From contig CAMLLF010000156.1 of NCBI GenBank assembly GCA_946480705.1, positions 1 to 7,867 of the forward strand: a DNA stretch of 7,867 bases. Reading direction: 5' to 3'. The position numbers and the translations under genes were made by a program. Shown piece by piece: positions 1 through 6,772 of the stretch. Under the pieces are notes generated by a model that was not told the DNA's origin, searched no databases, and saw only the letters and a program-made list of their open reading frames with translations. The DNA is from an uncultured Lysobacteraceae bacterium (GTDB lineage Bacteria; Pseudomonadota; Gammaproteobacteria; Xanthomonadales; Rhodanobacteraceae). Every line of letters begins with the position of its first letter. Position 1 is the first letter of the stretch.

Positions 1-1656
1 ATTCGCCGCGACGCTGCGCAGGGCCGAACGCTCGGTCGCCGAACCGTCATCGATGCCGACGCCGACGCTGAAGCCCGATCCGGCGACGTAAACCCAGAAG
101 CCCACGCGTCCGTTGCGCGCGACGCCGGTGTTGCTGCCGGCCGAGCCGCCGCCCGACAGGAAGCGCACGGCCCAGGCCTGGGAATCCGACGGATTGTCGA
201 CGAGCGTCAGATGCTCCGAACAACTGCCGACGTGCGAGACGCCGCAGTCGCGTTCCGCCGTCGATGTCGCATCGATGCCGGTCGTGCTGCCCGAATAGCT
301 CGGCGTCGACGTGAAGTGGCCTTCATTGGTTTCGAAGGTGTCGAGAATGCGCGTCGTGCCGCCGCCCGAGCCCGGATTCAACAGCGTGTAGTAGCGGCGC
401 CAGTCCCAGTTGATGCCCGGGTCGGTATGCGTGTTGTTCGGGAAGTGCTGGTGGCCCTTGATCTTGATCGAACTCGACAGCACGACGACGCCGCTGTGCG
501 CCGCACCGTTATAGGCCGTCGCGCAGTTGATCCCGTGGCGCGAGCAGAAATGCCGCGTCAGCGCCGACGAGGCGTTGTACATCGCCGTCGTATACCAACT
601 CGCATTGTTCACATAGCCTTCGTGCTCGATGCCGAGCGTATAGCCGTTCTCGGCGCCGATGTGATGCGCCGCCTGCGCTTCGCGCACCATCTGCGTGACC
701 TGGCCGTCGGAGCTGCGGATCAGGTAGTGCGCGCTGACCGAGTACGGGTTGCTCTGGAACCACGAGATGCTGCCGGCGTAGGAGCCCTGCATCGTATGGA
801 TCGCGACGGCCGAGATCGACTGGCTGCGCGAATGGTAGTAAGGCGAGGTGACCCAGAGCGCCGGCCCGTAGTCGGTGCTCGACGGCACGGGGCCTGCGAG
901 CGGCGCGTCGGACGACAGCGCTTCGGTGACCGGATCGATGCGCAGGCCGTCGACCTCGACGGCGCCGCGCTGCAGGTCCAGCCGCACGAACGGCGCGCGC
1001 TGGCGCAGCAGCGCGTCGGGCGCGAATTCGCGTTCCCAGGCGACCGGCCGCGCATCCACGCGAATGCCGTTGTCGTCGACGCCGCGGTCGAGCGTCAGCA
1101 GCACGTCATAGGCGAACGCCTCGCGCGCGAACGCGGCGATCGCGTCGGTCTTGCCGTCGCCATGACCGGCGTAGGCGGCGAGCAGCTCCGCCTGCGTCGC
1201 GCCGCGCGCAAGGCGCGACTGCGCATCGGCGAGCAGCGCCGCCGCGCCGAGCACATTCCAGTAAGGATCGCTTTCGACCTGCTTGCGCGACACGCCGAGC
1301 AGCGTCGCCGCGCCGCCGACCTGATCGCGGAATCCGTGGCCCGCGTACAGGCCCATGAGGCCGACGGCTGCGGGCGACTCGGGCACCGCATCGACGGCGC
1401 CGTCGAGCATGACCCAGCGGCTCTGCACGTAGGCGATCGCCTCGAGCGATCCGGCCGGCAGCTGCGGATGGCGCGCATAGGCCGCGGCGAAAAGAGCAGG
1501 GAAGTCGCGACGCGCCTGCGCCAGCGCGGCCCGTTCGCCTGCGGCGGCATCAACCGGTGTCAGGTCGACGGCCGGCGCGGGATCGCGCGACTCCGACCAG
1601 GCCGGCGCGGCGGCAAATAGCAGGGAAACAGCGAGGGTCAGGCAGGAACGATGCAT
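1..1656 (-). CDS. Secreted N-acetylmuramoyl-L-alanine amidase (Amidase_2), C-terminus cut by window edge
   Basis: Predicted to cleave the amide bond between N-acetylmuramic acid and the stem peptide of peptidoglycan outside the cytoplasm. The frame is open from the ATG at 1656 to base 1 (552 codons, no stop), so the C-terminus is missing. Residues 1-22 form a signal peptide (MHRSCLTLAVSLLFAAAPAWS). Residues about 30-170 are alanine-rich and helical and resemble a lysozyme/transglycosylase-like fold (AIAYVQSRW, GLMGLYAG, WNVLGAAALLAD), but the usual catalytic Glu position reads Gln78. Residues about 278-425 are the Amidase_2 domain: zinc ligands His287 (AIHTMQGS), His402 (GHQHF) and Asp412 (HTDPG). 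The ten-residue His-to-Asp spacing matches AmpD, and His410 sits where AmpD has its Lys. Glu344/Glu346 lie in IEHEGY. From about 435 on is a beta-rich, Gly/Ser-rich module with FETNEGHF and RFLSGGG, of the kind attached to secreted amidases, probably glycan-binding. A ribosome site GGAGAAG lies a few bases before the ATG, which fixes the start. Family is sure; target (own wall, or other bacteria) is unknown. Confidence 0.93.
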   Translation of the reverse strand, partial: MHRSCLTLAVSLLFAAAPAWSESRDPAPAVDLTPVDAAAGERAALAQARRDFPALFAAAYARHPQLPAGSLEAIAYVQSRWVMLDGAVDAVPESPAAVGLMGLYAGHGFRDQVGGAATLLGVSRKQVESDPYWNVLGAAALLADAQSRLARGATQAELLAAYAGHGDGKTDAIAAFAREAFAYDVLLTLDRGVDDNGIRVDARPVAWEREFAPDALLRQRAPFVRLDLQRGAVEVDGLRIDPVTEALSSDAPLAGPVPSSTDYGPALWVTSPYYHSRSQSISAVAIHTMQGSYAGSISWFQSNPYSVSAHYLIRSSDGQVTQMVREAQAAHHIGAENGYTLGIEHEGYVNNASWYTTAMYNASSALTRHFCSRHGINCATAYNGAAHSGVVVLSSSIKIKGHQHFPNNTHTDPGINWDWRRYYTLLNPGSGGGTTRILDTFETNEGHFTSTPSYSGSTTGIDATSTAERDCGVSHVGSCSEHLTLVDNPSDSQAWAVRFLSGGGSAGSNTGVARNGRVGFWVYVAGSGFSVGVGIDDGSATERSALRSVAAN

Positions 1657-1809
1657 GCGAGCTTCTCCAGTGGCGACGAGGGTGAAAGGCATCGCGCGCC
1701 GCAGGGGACGACGCGCAATGGTGCAGGACCGGCCGTGCAGCGATGGCGGAACGGGCGATGCCGCGGCGCGACCGCAGCGCGCGAACTTGCATCAGTGCCG
1801 CGGCGGCGT

Positions 1810-1829
1810 CATTCCAAATCGATTCCAAA
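1810..1829 (-). promoter_or_regulatory. Tandem 11-bp repeat upstream of amidase (candidate operator)
   Basis: On the minus strand this reads TTTGGAATCGATTTGGAATG: two GGAAT units whose starts are 11 bp apart, about one helical turn. The site begins 154 bp upstream of the amidase start codon. A version matching at 16 of 19 positions (TTGGAATCG-N3-TGGAATG) occurs upstream of the secreted-protein gene at 5954-5972. Direct repeats at 11-bp spacing are the classic layout for OmpR/PhoB-type winged-helix proteins, and the gene between the two sites encodes one. The repeat is seen directly; the operator role is inferred. Confidence 0.5.
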
Positions 1830-1886
1830 GGCTTGCCAAGCCGCGCGTACGCGCATCCGCGGCGCGGCACGGTCGCCGGCGACGGA

Positions 1887-1898
1887 GAAACCGGTTTC
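1887..1898. repeat. 12-bp perfect palindrome in the divergent region
   Basis: GAAACCGGTTTC is its own reverse complement. It lies 58 bp further upstream of the amidase than the tandem repeat. It could be an operator for a dimeric regulator, but a 12-bp palindrome alone is weak evidence and no second perfect copy was seen. Confidence 0.25.
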
Positions 1899-2149
1899 CG
1901 TATTTGGAACATCGCGACATCGCTGCGGCGCGTCCGGCGCGCAAACGTATCGCGGATGCGCTCGGCGCCCTGTGGCCGTGCGCACGAAATCGCAGTGGCC
2001 CGCACCGACGCGAACACGCAACGGTTACGCCGGGTCCGGCAGACGAAGCGAGCGCGACGCGATACACAATCGCCGCACGCGACGGATCCCGCGCCAAACT
2101 GTGCGGCAGTCCACATTGCCGCGCCCTCGCCAGCCCGGCCGCAGTTCAC

Positions 2150-2155
2150 TAGAAT
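2150..2155 (+). promoter_or_regulatory. Putative -10 element for the regulator gene
   Basis: TAGAAT on the plus strand differs by one base from the sigma-70 -10 consensus and stands out as one of the few AT-rich hexamers in this stretch. It would give a leader of about 120 bases before the GTG at 2284. No good -35 is visible at the proper distance (TTGCCG at 2116-2121 is too far away), so an activator may be needed or the call may be wrong. Confidence 0.3.
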
Positions 2156-2283
2156 CGATCGGCACGTGGCCGGGGGGCCGCGTACTCGCAGTATTCGTTG
2201 CTGTCGCTGCCCGTCCGGGCCAGTGACCGCGCGTCGTCGGCGCAGTCTGCCCGCGGCGCGCCCGCCATGGGGAGTGGCCGAAG

Positions 2284-4701
2284 GTGCAATACCGAGTCGA
2301 CGATTTCGTCCTGGACAGCGCGTCGCGCCTGGTCGCGGGGCCGCAGGGCCCGCTCGCGGCGCCGCGCCGCGTATTCGATTGCCTGATCTGCCTGATCGAA
2401 CATCGCGATCGCGCGGTCGCGCGCGATGAGCTCATTCTATACGTGTGGAATCGCAGCAATGTATCGGATACGCAACTTGCGCAAACGGTGCTGCGGGCGA
2501 GGCGGCTGCTGCAGGACGACGGCAACGGGCAGCGGCTCATCCGCACCGTGCCGGGGTTCGGCTATCACTGGGTTGGGCCCGTCACGGAAATCCAGGGCGA
2601 GAGCGCCGTGGCTGCTGCAGCCGACGACGGCGCGAGACCGGCCGACGCGACGGACGCCGTGCACGAAGTCGCGGCTGCTGAGCCGATCACCGGACACATC
2701 GAGGAAGCCGCACGAGTCGTCATCGCGGAAACGCCGCTTCGCAGCGTGCCGCCGGCCGCGTTTGCGCGCGCCGCCAACCGCAGGCCTCGCGCACGCCGCT
2801 GGCCATGGCTCGCGATCGGCGCGGTCGCTCTCGTCGTCGCGATCGCCGGCGTCGAGTTCGGCGCGGCCTATCTGCCGACGCGCGCCGCCGCCGCCGTCGA
2901 CGCGTCGCGGCGCATCGTCGTGCTGCCGGTCGAGATGGATGCTGCCGCGGCCGACGAGGCGGCCTGGGCGCGTCTGGGCCTCATGGACCTGCTGGCCACG
3001 CGGCTGCGCGCCGAAGGCGCCGTCGTGCCGCCGAGCGAAAGCGTGCTCGCCGCACTCGCGGCACTCGCGCCGCGCAGCGGCAGCGATCTTCGTCCGCAGG
3101 CGCTGCAGGCCGATCTGCTGCTGCAGCCGCGCCTGTCGCGACTCGCCTCGGGTTGGGAATTCAGCCTCGAAGGACGGCGCGCGAGCGGCGTCGACCTCGT
3201 GCTGCGCGAACAGCATCCGCAGGTCTTGCCGGCGGTCGCCGCAGCCGGCGATGCATTGCTGCGGCAGCTTGGCCGCGCGCCGCGCACGGTGGCCGACGAC
3301 GGCGACGAAGTCGTCGTGCGTCTGCGTGCCGCGCTGCTCGGCAACGAACTCGGCACGATCCGCGACTGGCTGTCCACATTGCCGCGCGCGCAGCGGCAGG
3401 ATCGCGAAATGCGCTACCTCGCGGCGGAAGTCGACTATCGCGCGGGACGCCTCGCGGAATCGCGCGCGGCGCTCGATGCGCTGCTCGCCGACGACGCGTT
3501 CGCGCCCGACGCCGTGTTCCGCGGCCGCGTGCTCGCCGCGCGCGGCTCGATCGCGATGCGCCAGCGCGACGACGTTGCCGCCGAACGCGATTTCGCCGCC
3601 GCCATCGCGACGCTCGGCCATCACGAGGGACGCGATCTCGGCCGTGCCTACATGGGCCGCGGCGGCGTCGCCTTGCGGCAGTTGCGCTTCGACGTCGCGC
3701 AGGCCGATCTCACGCGCGCGCGTTCGCTGCTCGATGCGGCCGGCGACGATCTCGGCGTCGCGCGCGCCGAGGTGAATCTCGCGCTGCTCGACCGGCGCCG
3801 GGGCCATCCGCTCGAAGCACTGGAACGGCTGCAGTCCGCCGCTGCGCGCTTCGGCAACTATGCCGCGGTCAACGAGCTCAGCGCGACGCTCGTCAGCATC
3901 GTCGACCTGCAATGCGGCCTGCTGCGCTGGAACGATGCGCTGGCCACCAGCGACAGCACGCAGCGCCTGCTGTCGCAACTGCCCGATCCGCAGCTGCGCC
4001 GCCGCGTCGCCCTCGCGCGGACCGACGCGCTGCTCGGCCTCGGGCGGCTCGACGAAGCGGCCGAGGTTCTGGACACGATCGATGCGGGCGCCGGCGCCGA
4101 TCGCGCGTATCGCGACGTGTTGTCGGCCGAACTCGCCCTCGCGCGCGGCGATCGCGATGCGTCGCTGCGCTTCGCGCAGGCCGTGCTGCCGGATTCCGCC
4201 GGGAATCGCGAATACCGCTCGCGCGCCGCGCGCCTGCTGTTCGCGAACGGCGTGCCGTTGCCGCCGCTCGACATCGGTTCGACCGCCGTTCCCGATGACG
4301 ACGTGGATCTGCTGCTGCTGCGCGGCCTCGCGCGCGCATCGCGCGAACCGGCCGCGGCGCAGGCCGATCTGCGCGCCGCGCTGGACGGCGTCACGCGCAC
4401 GCGCGATCTGCGCGAACAGCGCGACCTGCTGCGTGCACTCAAGCGCGTCGCGCGCGCCGATGCACCCGGCGACGATCTGCTGACGCTCGCCGCGCCGCTC
4501 GCGGCCGCCGTGCCGCGCGATTTCGACACGGCGCTGCTGTTCGCCGAGCTGCATCGCGAGCGACGCGACATCGACAGCTGGCGTGCCGCCCTGCGTTCCG
4601 CCGCCGCGCTGGCCGGCGAACGGCGTCTGCCGGATGCGCTGGCCGTGGCCTTTCTCGACGACGAAACGCCGCCGCGCGTGGTGCGCGCGGCGACGCGTTG
4701 A
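2284..4701 (+). CDS. CadC/ToxR-like membrane-bound transcriptional regulator with periplasmic TPR region
   Basis: An 805-aa one-component regulator: DNA binding in the cytoplasm, sensing on the periplasmic side. Residues 1-98 are an OmpR-type winged helix (YRVDDFVLD at the start, VFDCLICLIEHRDRAVARDEL, then VSDTQLAQTVLRARRLL as recognition helix and IRTVPGFGYHWVG as wing). Residues 99-170 are an Ala/Arg-rich linker ending in basic residues. One membrane segment covers about 174-196 (WPWLAIGAVALVVAIAGV). Residues 210-340 begin with RIVVLPVEMD and WARLGLMDLLATRLR, a TolB-like region common in this regulator class. From 374 on follow TPR-like helix pairs (YLAAEVDYRAGRLAESRAALDALL and others) to the C-terminus. 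The start must be GTG 2284, because the in-frame stop at 2224 is followed by no other usual start codon. It lies divergent from the amidase and convergent with the cysteine-rich secreted-protein gene. No receiver domain is present, so no partner kinase is expected. Class is sure; the signal is unknown. Confidence 0.9.
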   Translation: MQYRVDDFVLDSASRLVAGPQGPLAAPRRVFDCLICLIEHRDRAVARDELILYVWNRSNVSDTQLAQTVLRARRLLQDDGNGQRLIRTVPGFGYHWVGPVTEIQGESAVAAAADDGARPADATDAVHEVAAAEPITGHIEEAARVVIAETPLRSVPPAAFARAANRRPRARRWPWLAIGAVALVVAIAGVEFGAAYLPTRAAAAVDASRRIVVLPVEMDAAAADEAAWARLGLMDLLATRLRAEGAVVPPSESVLAALAALAPRSGSDLRPQALQADLLLQPRLSRLASGWEFSLEGRRASGVDLVLREQHPQVLPAVAAAGDALLRQLGRAPRTVADDGDEVVVRLRAALLGNELGTIRDWLSTLPRAQRQDREMRYLAAEVDYRAGRLAESRAALDALLADDAFAPDAVFRGRVLAARGSIAMRQRDDVAAERDFAAAIATLGHHEGRDLGRAYMGRGGVALRQLRFDVAQADLTRARSLLDAAGDDLGVARAEVNLALLDRRRGHPLEALERLQSAAARFGNYAAVNELSATLVSIVDLQCGLLRWNDALATSDSTQRLLSQLPDPQLRRRVALARTDALLGLGRLDEAAEVLDTIDAGAGADRAYRDVLSAELALARGDRDASLRFAQAVLPDSAGNREYRSRAARLLFANGVPLPPLDIGSTAVPDDDVDLLLLRGLARASREPAAAQADLRAALDGVTRTRDLREQRDLLRALKRVARADAPGDDLLTLAAPLAAAVPRDFDTALLFAELHRERRDIDSWRAALRSAAALAGERRLPDALAVAFLDDETPPRVVRAATR

Positions 4702-4718
4702 ACGCTTCCCCATCGGGC

Positions 4719-4744
4719 CGCGCGGCGATCGCGATCGCCGCGCG
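4719..4744. terminator. 26-bp perfect palindrome between convergent genes (possible bidirectional terminator)
   Basis: The arms CGCGCGGCGATCG and CGATCGCCGCGCG are exact reverse complements. It lies 18 bases after the regulator stop and 7 bases before the stop of the facing minus-strand gene, so a hairpin in either transcript would sit at the 3' end. Neither side has a run of T, so this is not a textbook intrinsic terminator; it may instead protect the 3' ends. Confidence 0.5.
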
Positions 4745-4750
4745 AGCGGC

Positions 4751-5749
4751 TCAGAAATAGCCGCAGGTATCGATCATCTGGCCGCCGTTGCCGTCGATGC
4801 TGCCCGTGGTATCCCACTTGATGTCGACCGCGGCCGAGCCGCGATTGGCGACCGAGGCTTCGGCTTTCGCGCTGAACGTGAGGCGATGCGCGCACTTGCT
4901 CTCGGCGTCGAACTTGCCGCGGCGGCCCGTCGTGCCGGCGCCGAACGCGTTGTCGCACTGCACCGAGAACGGGATGTTCGCGAACGCGCTCGACGAATGG
5001 CTGTAGCCGAACGGCGCCGGGTAGCAGCTGCTGTTGCAGCGGATGCCGGCCTGCTGGCCGCCCATGTTCTTCGTGACCATGGTGATGCCGTAGACGTTCT
5101 TGTACGTGCGCTTGTACGAACCCCAAGTCCACCACTTCGCGATGTAGCGCGTATCGCTGGCGAGCGCGCAGCCCATGACGGCCTTGCTCCGGTCTACCGG
5201 CTCGAAGCCGGCGCGCGGCGCATAGCCCTGCGCCTTGAGTTCGCGATGGCCGTTCACGATGGAATCGATGAACTCGATGTTCGGATCGAACACCACGCAG
5301 TGCTTGAGGCTGCTCCAGCAGAACTCCGCCGCCTGGTGCCGCTGCAGCTGTCTGTCGACGTCGACCGTGATCTGCAGCAGACGATAGGTGCCCTGATCGA
5401 GCGGCAGGCCGACCTTCTCGAACCCGTCGATGCGCGCGGCGAACGCTTCGCCGTTGACCTTGCTCGAATCCAGCGCGGCCAGACGAATGCCCTCTACCGC
5501 CGTCGCACCGTCCTCGGCTTCGATCAGATAGGTGGCCGGCCCGACGAGCTGCTCCATCGACTGGCCCTTGACGTCACTGAGCGGACCCGCGCGCAGCGTG
5601 TCGACCGCGAACGTGACGCCGGCGGAATCGCCGGCATAGTCGGCATAGATGCCTTCGGCGTAACCGCGCGCATCGGCGGCGAGAGCGGGCAGGGCGGCGG
5701 CGCAGGCGAGCGCAACGGCGAGACGGGAAAAAACGCCAACGTGAGACAT
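4751..5749 (-). CDS. Exported cysteine-rich protein of unknown function
   Basis: 332 aa; I do not recognise the family. Residues 1-24 are a clear signal peptide (MSHVGVFSRLAVALACAAALPALA, cleavage after ALA), so the protein is exported. There is no other membrane segment and no lipobox at the cleavage site. The mature part contains eight cysteines, in FCWSSLKHC, GCALASD, RCNSSC, VQCDNAF, KCAHRL and DTCGYF, an even number that would suit four disulfides in the periplasm or outside the cell. The middle has an aromatic/basic patch (YIAKWWTWGSYKRTYKNVYG); the C-terminal third looks beta-rich and ends in CGYF. No catalytic motif stands out. Ribosome site AAGGA lies seven bases before the ATG. The upstream region carries the same phased repeat as the amidase gene, which suggests joint regulation by the CadC-like protein encoded next door. 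It may be a binding or inhibitor protein; that is a guess. Confidence 0.85.
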   Translation of the reverse strand: MSHVGVFSRLAVALACAAALPALAADARGYAEGIYADYAGDSAGVTFAVDTLRAGPLSDVKGQSMEQLVGPATYLIEAEDGATAVEGIRLAALDSSKVNGEAFAARIDGFEKVGLPLDQGTYRLLQITVDVDRQLQRHQAAEFCWSSLKHCVVFDPNIEFIDSIVNGHRELKAQGYAPRAGFEPVDRSKAVMGCALASDTRYIAKWWTWGSYKRTYKNVYGITMVTKNMGGQQAGIRCNSSCYPAPFGYSHSSSAFANIPFSVQCDNAFGAGTTGRRGKFDAESKCAHRLTFSAKAEASVANRGSAAVDIKWDTTGSIDGNGGQMIDTCGYF

Positions 5750-5776
5750 AGTGGAATCCTTGATCTTAGGGAAACT

Positions 5777-5807
5777 CCGGCGCCGCCGTTACGGGCGGCG
5801 GCGCCGG
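5777..5807 (-). other. 12-bp GC hairpin in the leader of the secreted-protein gene
   Basis: Perfect arms CCGGCGCCGCCG (5777-5788) and CGGCGGCGCCGG (5796-5807) are separated by a seven-base loop. On the minus-strand transcript the stem ends 27 bases before the ATG, just ahead of the AAGGA ribosome site. There is only a three-T stretch after it, so it is a poor terminator. It could stabilise the mRNA leader or affect translation; the hairpin is seen, the role is not. Confidence 0.45.
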
Positions 5808-5953
5808 GCGATGTCCTGAGCGGTCGAACGCAGGCTTCCGGTCGCATCGTGTGCGGTCCCGCGCCGACAGAACTGTCGCGATCCCCTGGCCACGCGGACG
5901 AACGCGGCGCCGCGGCAGTTCCGCGCCAGACTGCGCCGCGCCGGCGTGGCGGG

Positions 5954-5990
5954 CATTCCACTCCGATTCCAAGCCGATTCCGGTCGATTC
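5954..5990 (-). promoter_or_regulatory. Four phased GAATC/GAATG repeats upstream of the secreted-protein gene (candidate operator)
   Basis: On the minus strand four GAATC/GAATG units follow one another, with ATTC (plus strand) at 5955, 5966, 5977 and 5987: spacings of 11, 11 and 10 bp. The two units nearest the gene (5954-5972) match the element upstream of the amidase at 16 of 19 positions. The array starts 205 bp upstream of the start codon. Helical phasing and the shared sequence point to a common DNA-binding protein, most simply the winged-helix regulator at 2284-4701. Confidence 0.5.
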
Positions 5991-5991
5991 A

Positions 5992-6004
5992 CGGAAACGT
6001 TCCG
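5992..6004. repeat. Short inverted repeat CGGAA-ACG-TTCCG
   Basis: Five-base arms with a three-base spacer lie directly beside the phased GAATC/GAATG array. It could be part of the same regulatory region; the short arms make chance likely. Confidence 0.2.
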
Positions 6005-6070
6005 AGGGGGCTGTCGCGCCGCGGTGCGGCGGTCGCGGATCGGATGACCGCGTAGATGCACGTCGCCGAC

Positions 6071-6193
6071 GTAGGGCGCAATAACCGAAGGGCATTGCGC
6101 CGCGTGTCCGTTAACCTCGTCGCGTCAGTCCGGCGGGATGTACCGCGCGCTGGCGTTGCGACGGCGCAATGCGCTGCGCTTATTGCGCCCTAC
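6071..6193. repeat. Inverted pair of REP elements (REPIN) with GTAG heads
   Basis: The left REP starts with GTAG (6071-6074), followed by an 8-bp stem GGCGCAAT (6075-6082) / ATTGCGCC (6094-6101). The right REP is the mirror image: GGCGCAAT (6163-6170), ATTGCGCC (6182-6189) and CTAC (6190-6193). The outer 14 bases of the two ends are exact reverse complements, and the similarity continues outward (GCCGA) with a one-base indel. About 60 bases lie between the two hairpins. A GTAG tetranucleotide head, stem-loop and inverted pairing are the hallmarks of REPs mobilised by RAYT transposases. No RAYT gene is in the window. The pair begins 14 bases after the dinB-like stop and may act as its transcript end. 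Confidence 0.7.
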
Positions 6194-6207
6194 GATCGGC
6201 GCCTGTA

Positions 6208-6708
6208 TTACGGACCGGCCGACAGCGTGCGAAGAAATACCGGAAGATCCGTCGTCGGCGGAAACACGCCGATGTCATAGAGCATGCTCGCGACATGGCC
6301 GCGGTGGTACGTGGTGTGATTGACGACGTGCAGAACGATGTCGCGGCGTTTCATGCGACCTGCGCCGCCGCCGATGAATTCGAAGTCGACGAATTCGTCC
6401 AATGCGGCCGGCGAAGTCGCGGCGGCGTAGTCCACATACCACTCGTCCATCTGTCGCTGGCGCGCCGTCAGTTCGTCGATTTCCGGGCAATGCTCCGGAT
6501 TGCGCGTGGTCAGGCCATGCGGCCTTTGCAGCAGATGGCATTGCCAGACGTAGTCCATCGCCAGCGAATGATGGAGTGTCCGAATCAGGCTGCCGAAGAT
6601 GATCGGGCGAGGCGCGACCAGCGCTTCCGCCGGAATGCGCGCCATGACTTTCAGAAATGCGTCGTCTGCCCAGGCTTTGTAGCGCGTCAGCGTTTGCGTG
6701 TCCGTCAT
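6208..6708 (-). CDS. DinB family protein (putative metal-dependent enzyme)
   Basis: 166 aa, the usual length for the DinB/YfiT four-helix-bundle superfamily. N-terminal YKAWADDAFL matches the family's first helix. The three metal-ligand histidines are at His47 (TLHHSL, eight residues before Trp55 as in the family) and at His131 and His135 (NHTTYHRGH). The C-terminal PPTTDLPVFLRTL is also typical. Members bind Ni or Zn and some transfer thiols such as bacillithiol or mycothiol, but most, including this one, have no known substrate. It is not the DinB DNA polymerase. The start at 6708 is preferred because the protein begins exactly as the family does. A longer reading from 6924 would overlap the dehydrogenase end and adds sequence unlike any DinB. 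Single gene with its own promoter; a REP pair follows its stop. Confidence 0.88.
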   Translation of the reverse strand: MTDTQTLTRYKAWADDAFLKVMARIPAEALVAPRPIIFGSLIRTLHHSLAMDYVWQCHLLQRPHGLTTRNPEHCPEIDELTARQRQMDEWYVDYAAATSPAALDEFVDFEFIGGGAGRMKRRDIVLHVVNHTTYHRGHVASMLYDIGVFPPTTDLPVFLRTLSAGP

Positions 6709-6772
6709 GACGATTCCGTTTGCGAAATGGGCCGATGGAGTAACCGCAACAGCGACGATGCGGCGCGTGGCG

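Larger units (their letters stand above)
1657..2283. other. Divergent intergenic region between amidase and regulator genes
   Basis: About 630 bases with no convincing gene; several open frames cross it but all are GC-driven and lack recognisable protein sequence or ribosome sites. It holds the amidase ribosome site (1662-1668, GGAGAAG on the minus strand), a tandem 11-bp repeat at 1810-1829, a 12-bp perfect palindrome GAAACCGGTTTC at 1887-1898, and a -10-like TAGAAT at 2150-2155 directed at the regulator. The length is generous for two divergent promoters, which fits regulated transcription. No clear -35/-10 pair is visible for the amidase. Confidence 0.7.
5750..6207. other. Intergenic region with hairpin, phased repeats and REP pair
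   Basis: About 460 bases with no supportable gene. Reading toward the secreted-protein gene it contains a REP doublet (6071-6193), a short inverted repeat CGGAA-ACG-TTCCG (5992-6004), four phased GAATC/GAATG repeats (5954-5990), and a GC hairpin close to the start codon (5777-5807). No convincing -10/-35 pair is visible for the secreted-protein gene. Confidence 0.7.

Noticed and set aside
211..1620. 469-codon plus-strand open frame
   Set aside because: It lies codon-for-codon opposite the amidase gene. Its Arg-rich translation has no recognisable domain, while the minus strand shows a signal peptide, zinc ligands and a ribosome site. It is a by-product of high GC.
1824..1840. Sigma-54-like promoter (TGGCA-N5-TTGGA on the minus strand) upstream of the amidase
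   Set aside because: Several bases match, but the essential GC at -12 is GG here, and the downstream half is part of the tandem GGAAT repeat.
1657..2283. Small genes in the divergent intergenic region (several open frames on both strands)
   Set aside because: All are Arg/Ala-rich frames of GC-rich DNA with no ribosome site, domain or codon pattern like the neighbouring genes.
2437..4713. 758-codon minus-strand open frame
   Set aside because: Shadow of the CadC-like regulator gene; the product is Arg/Gln-rich without domains. The plus strand encodes a clear winged helix, TM segment and TPR-like repeats.
4583..6055. 490-codon plus-strand open frame
   Set aside because: Antisense to the secreted-protein gene and running into intergenic DNA; no ribosome site or known domain.
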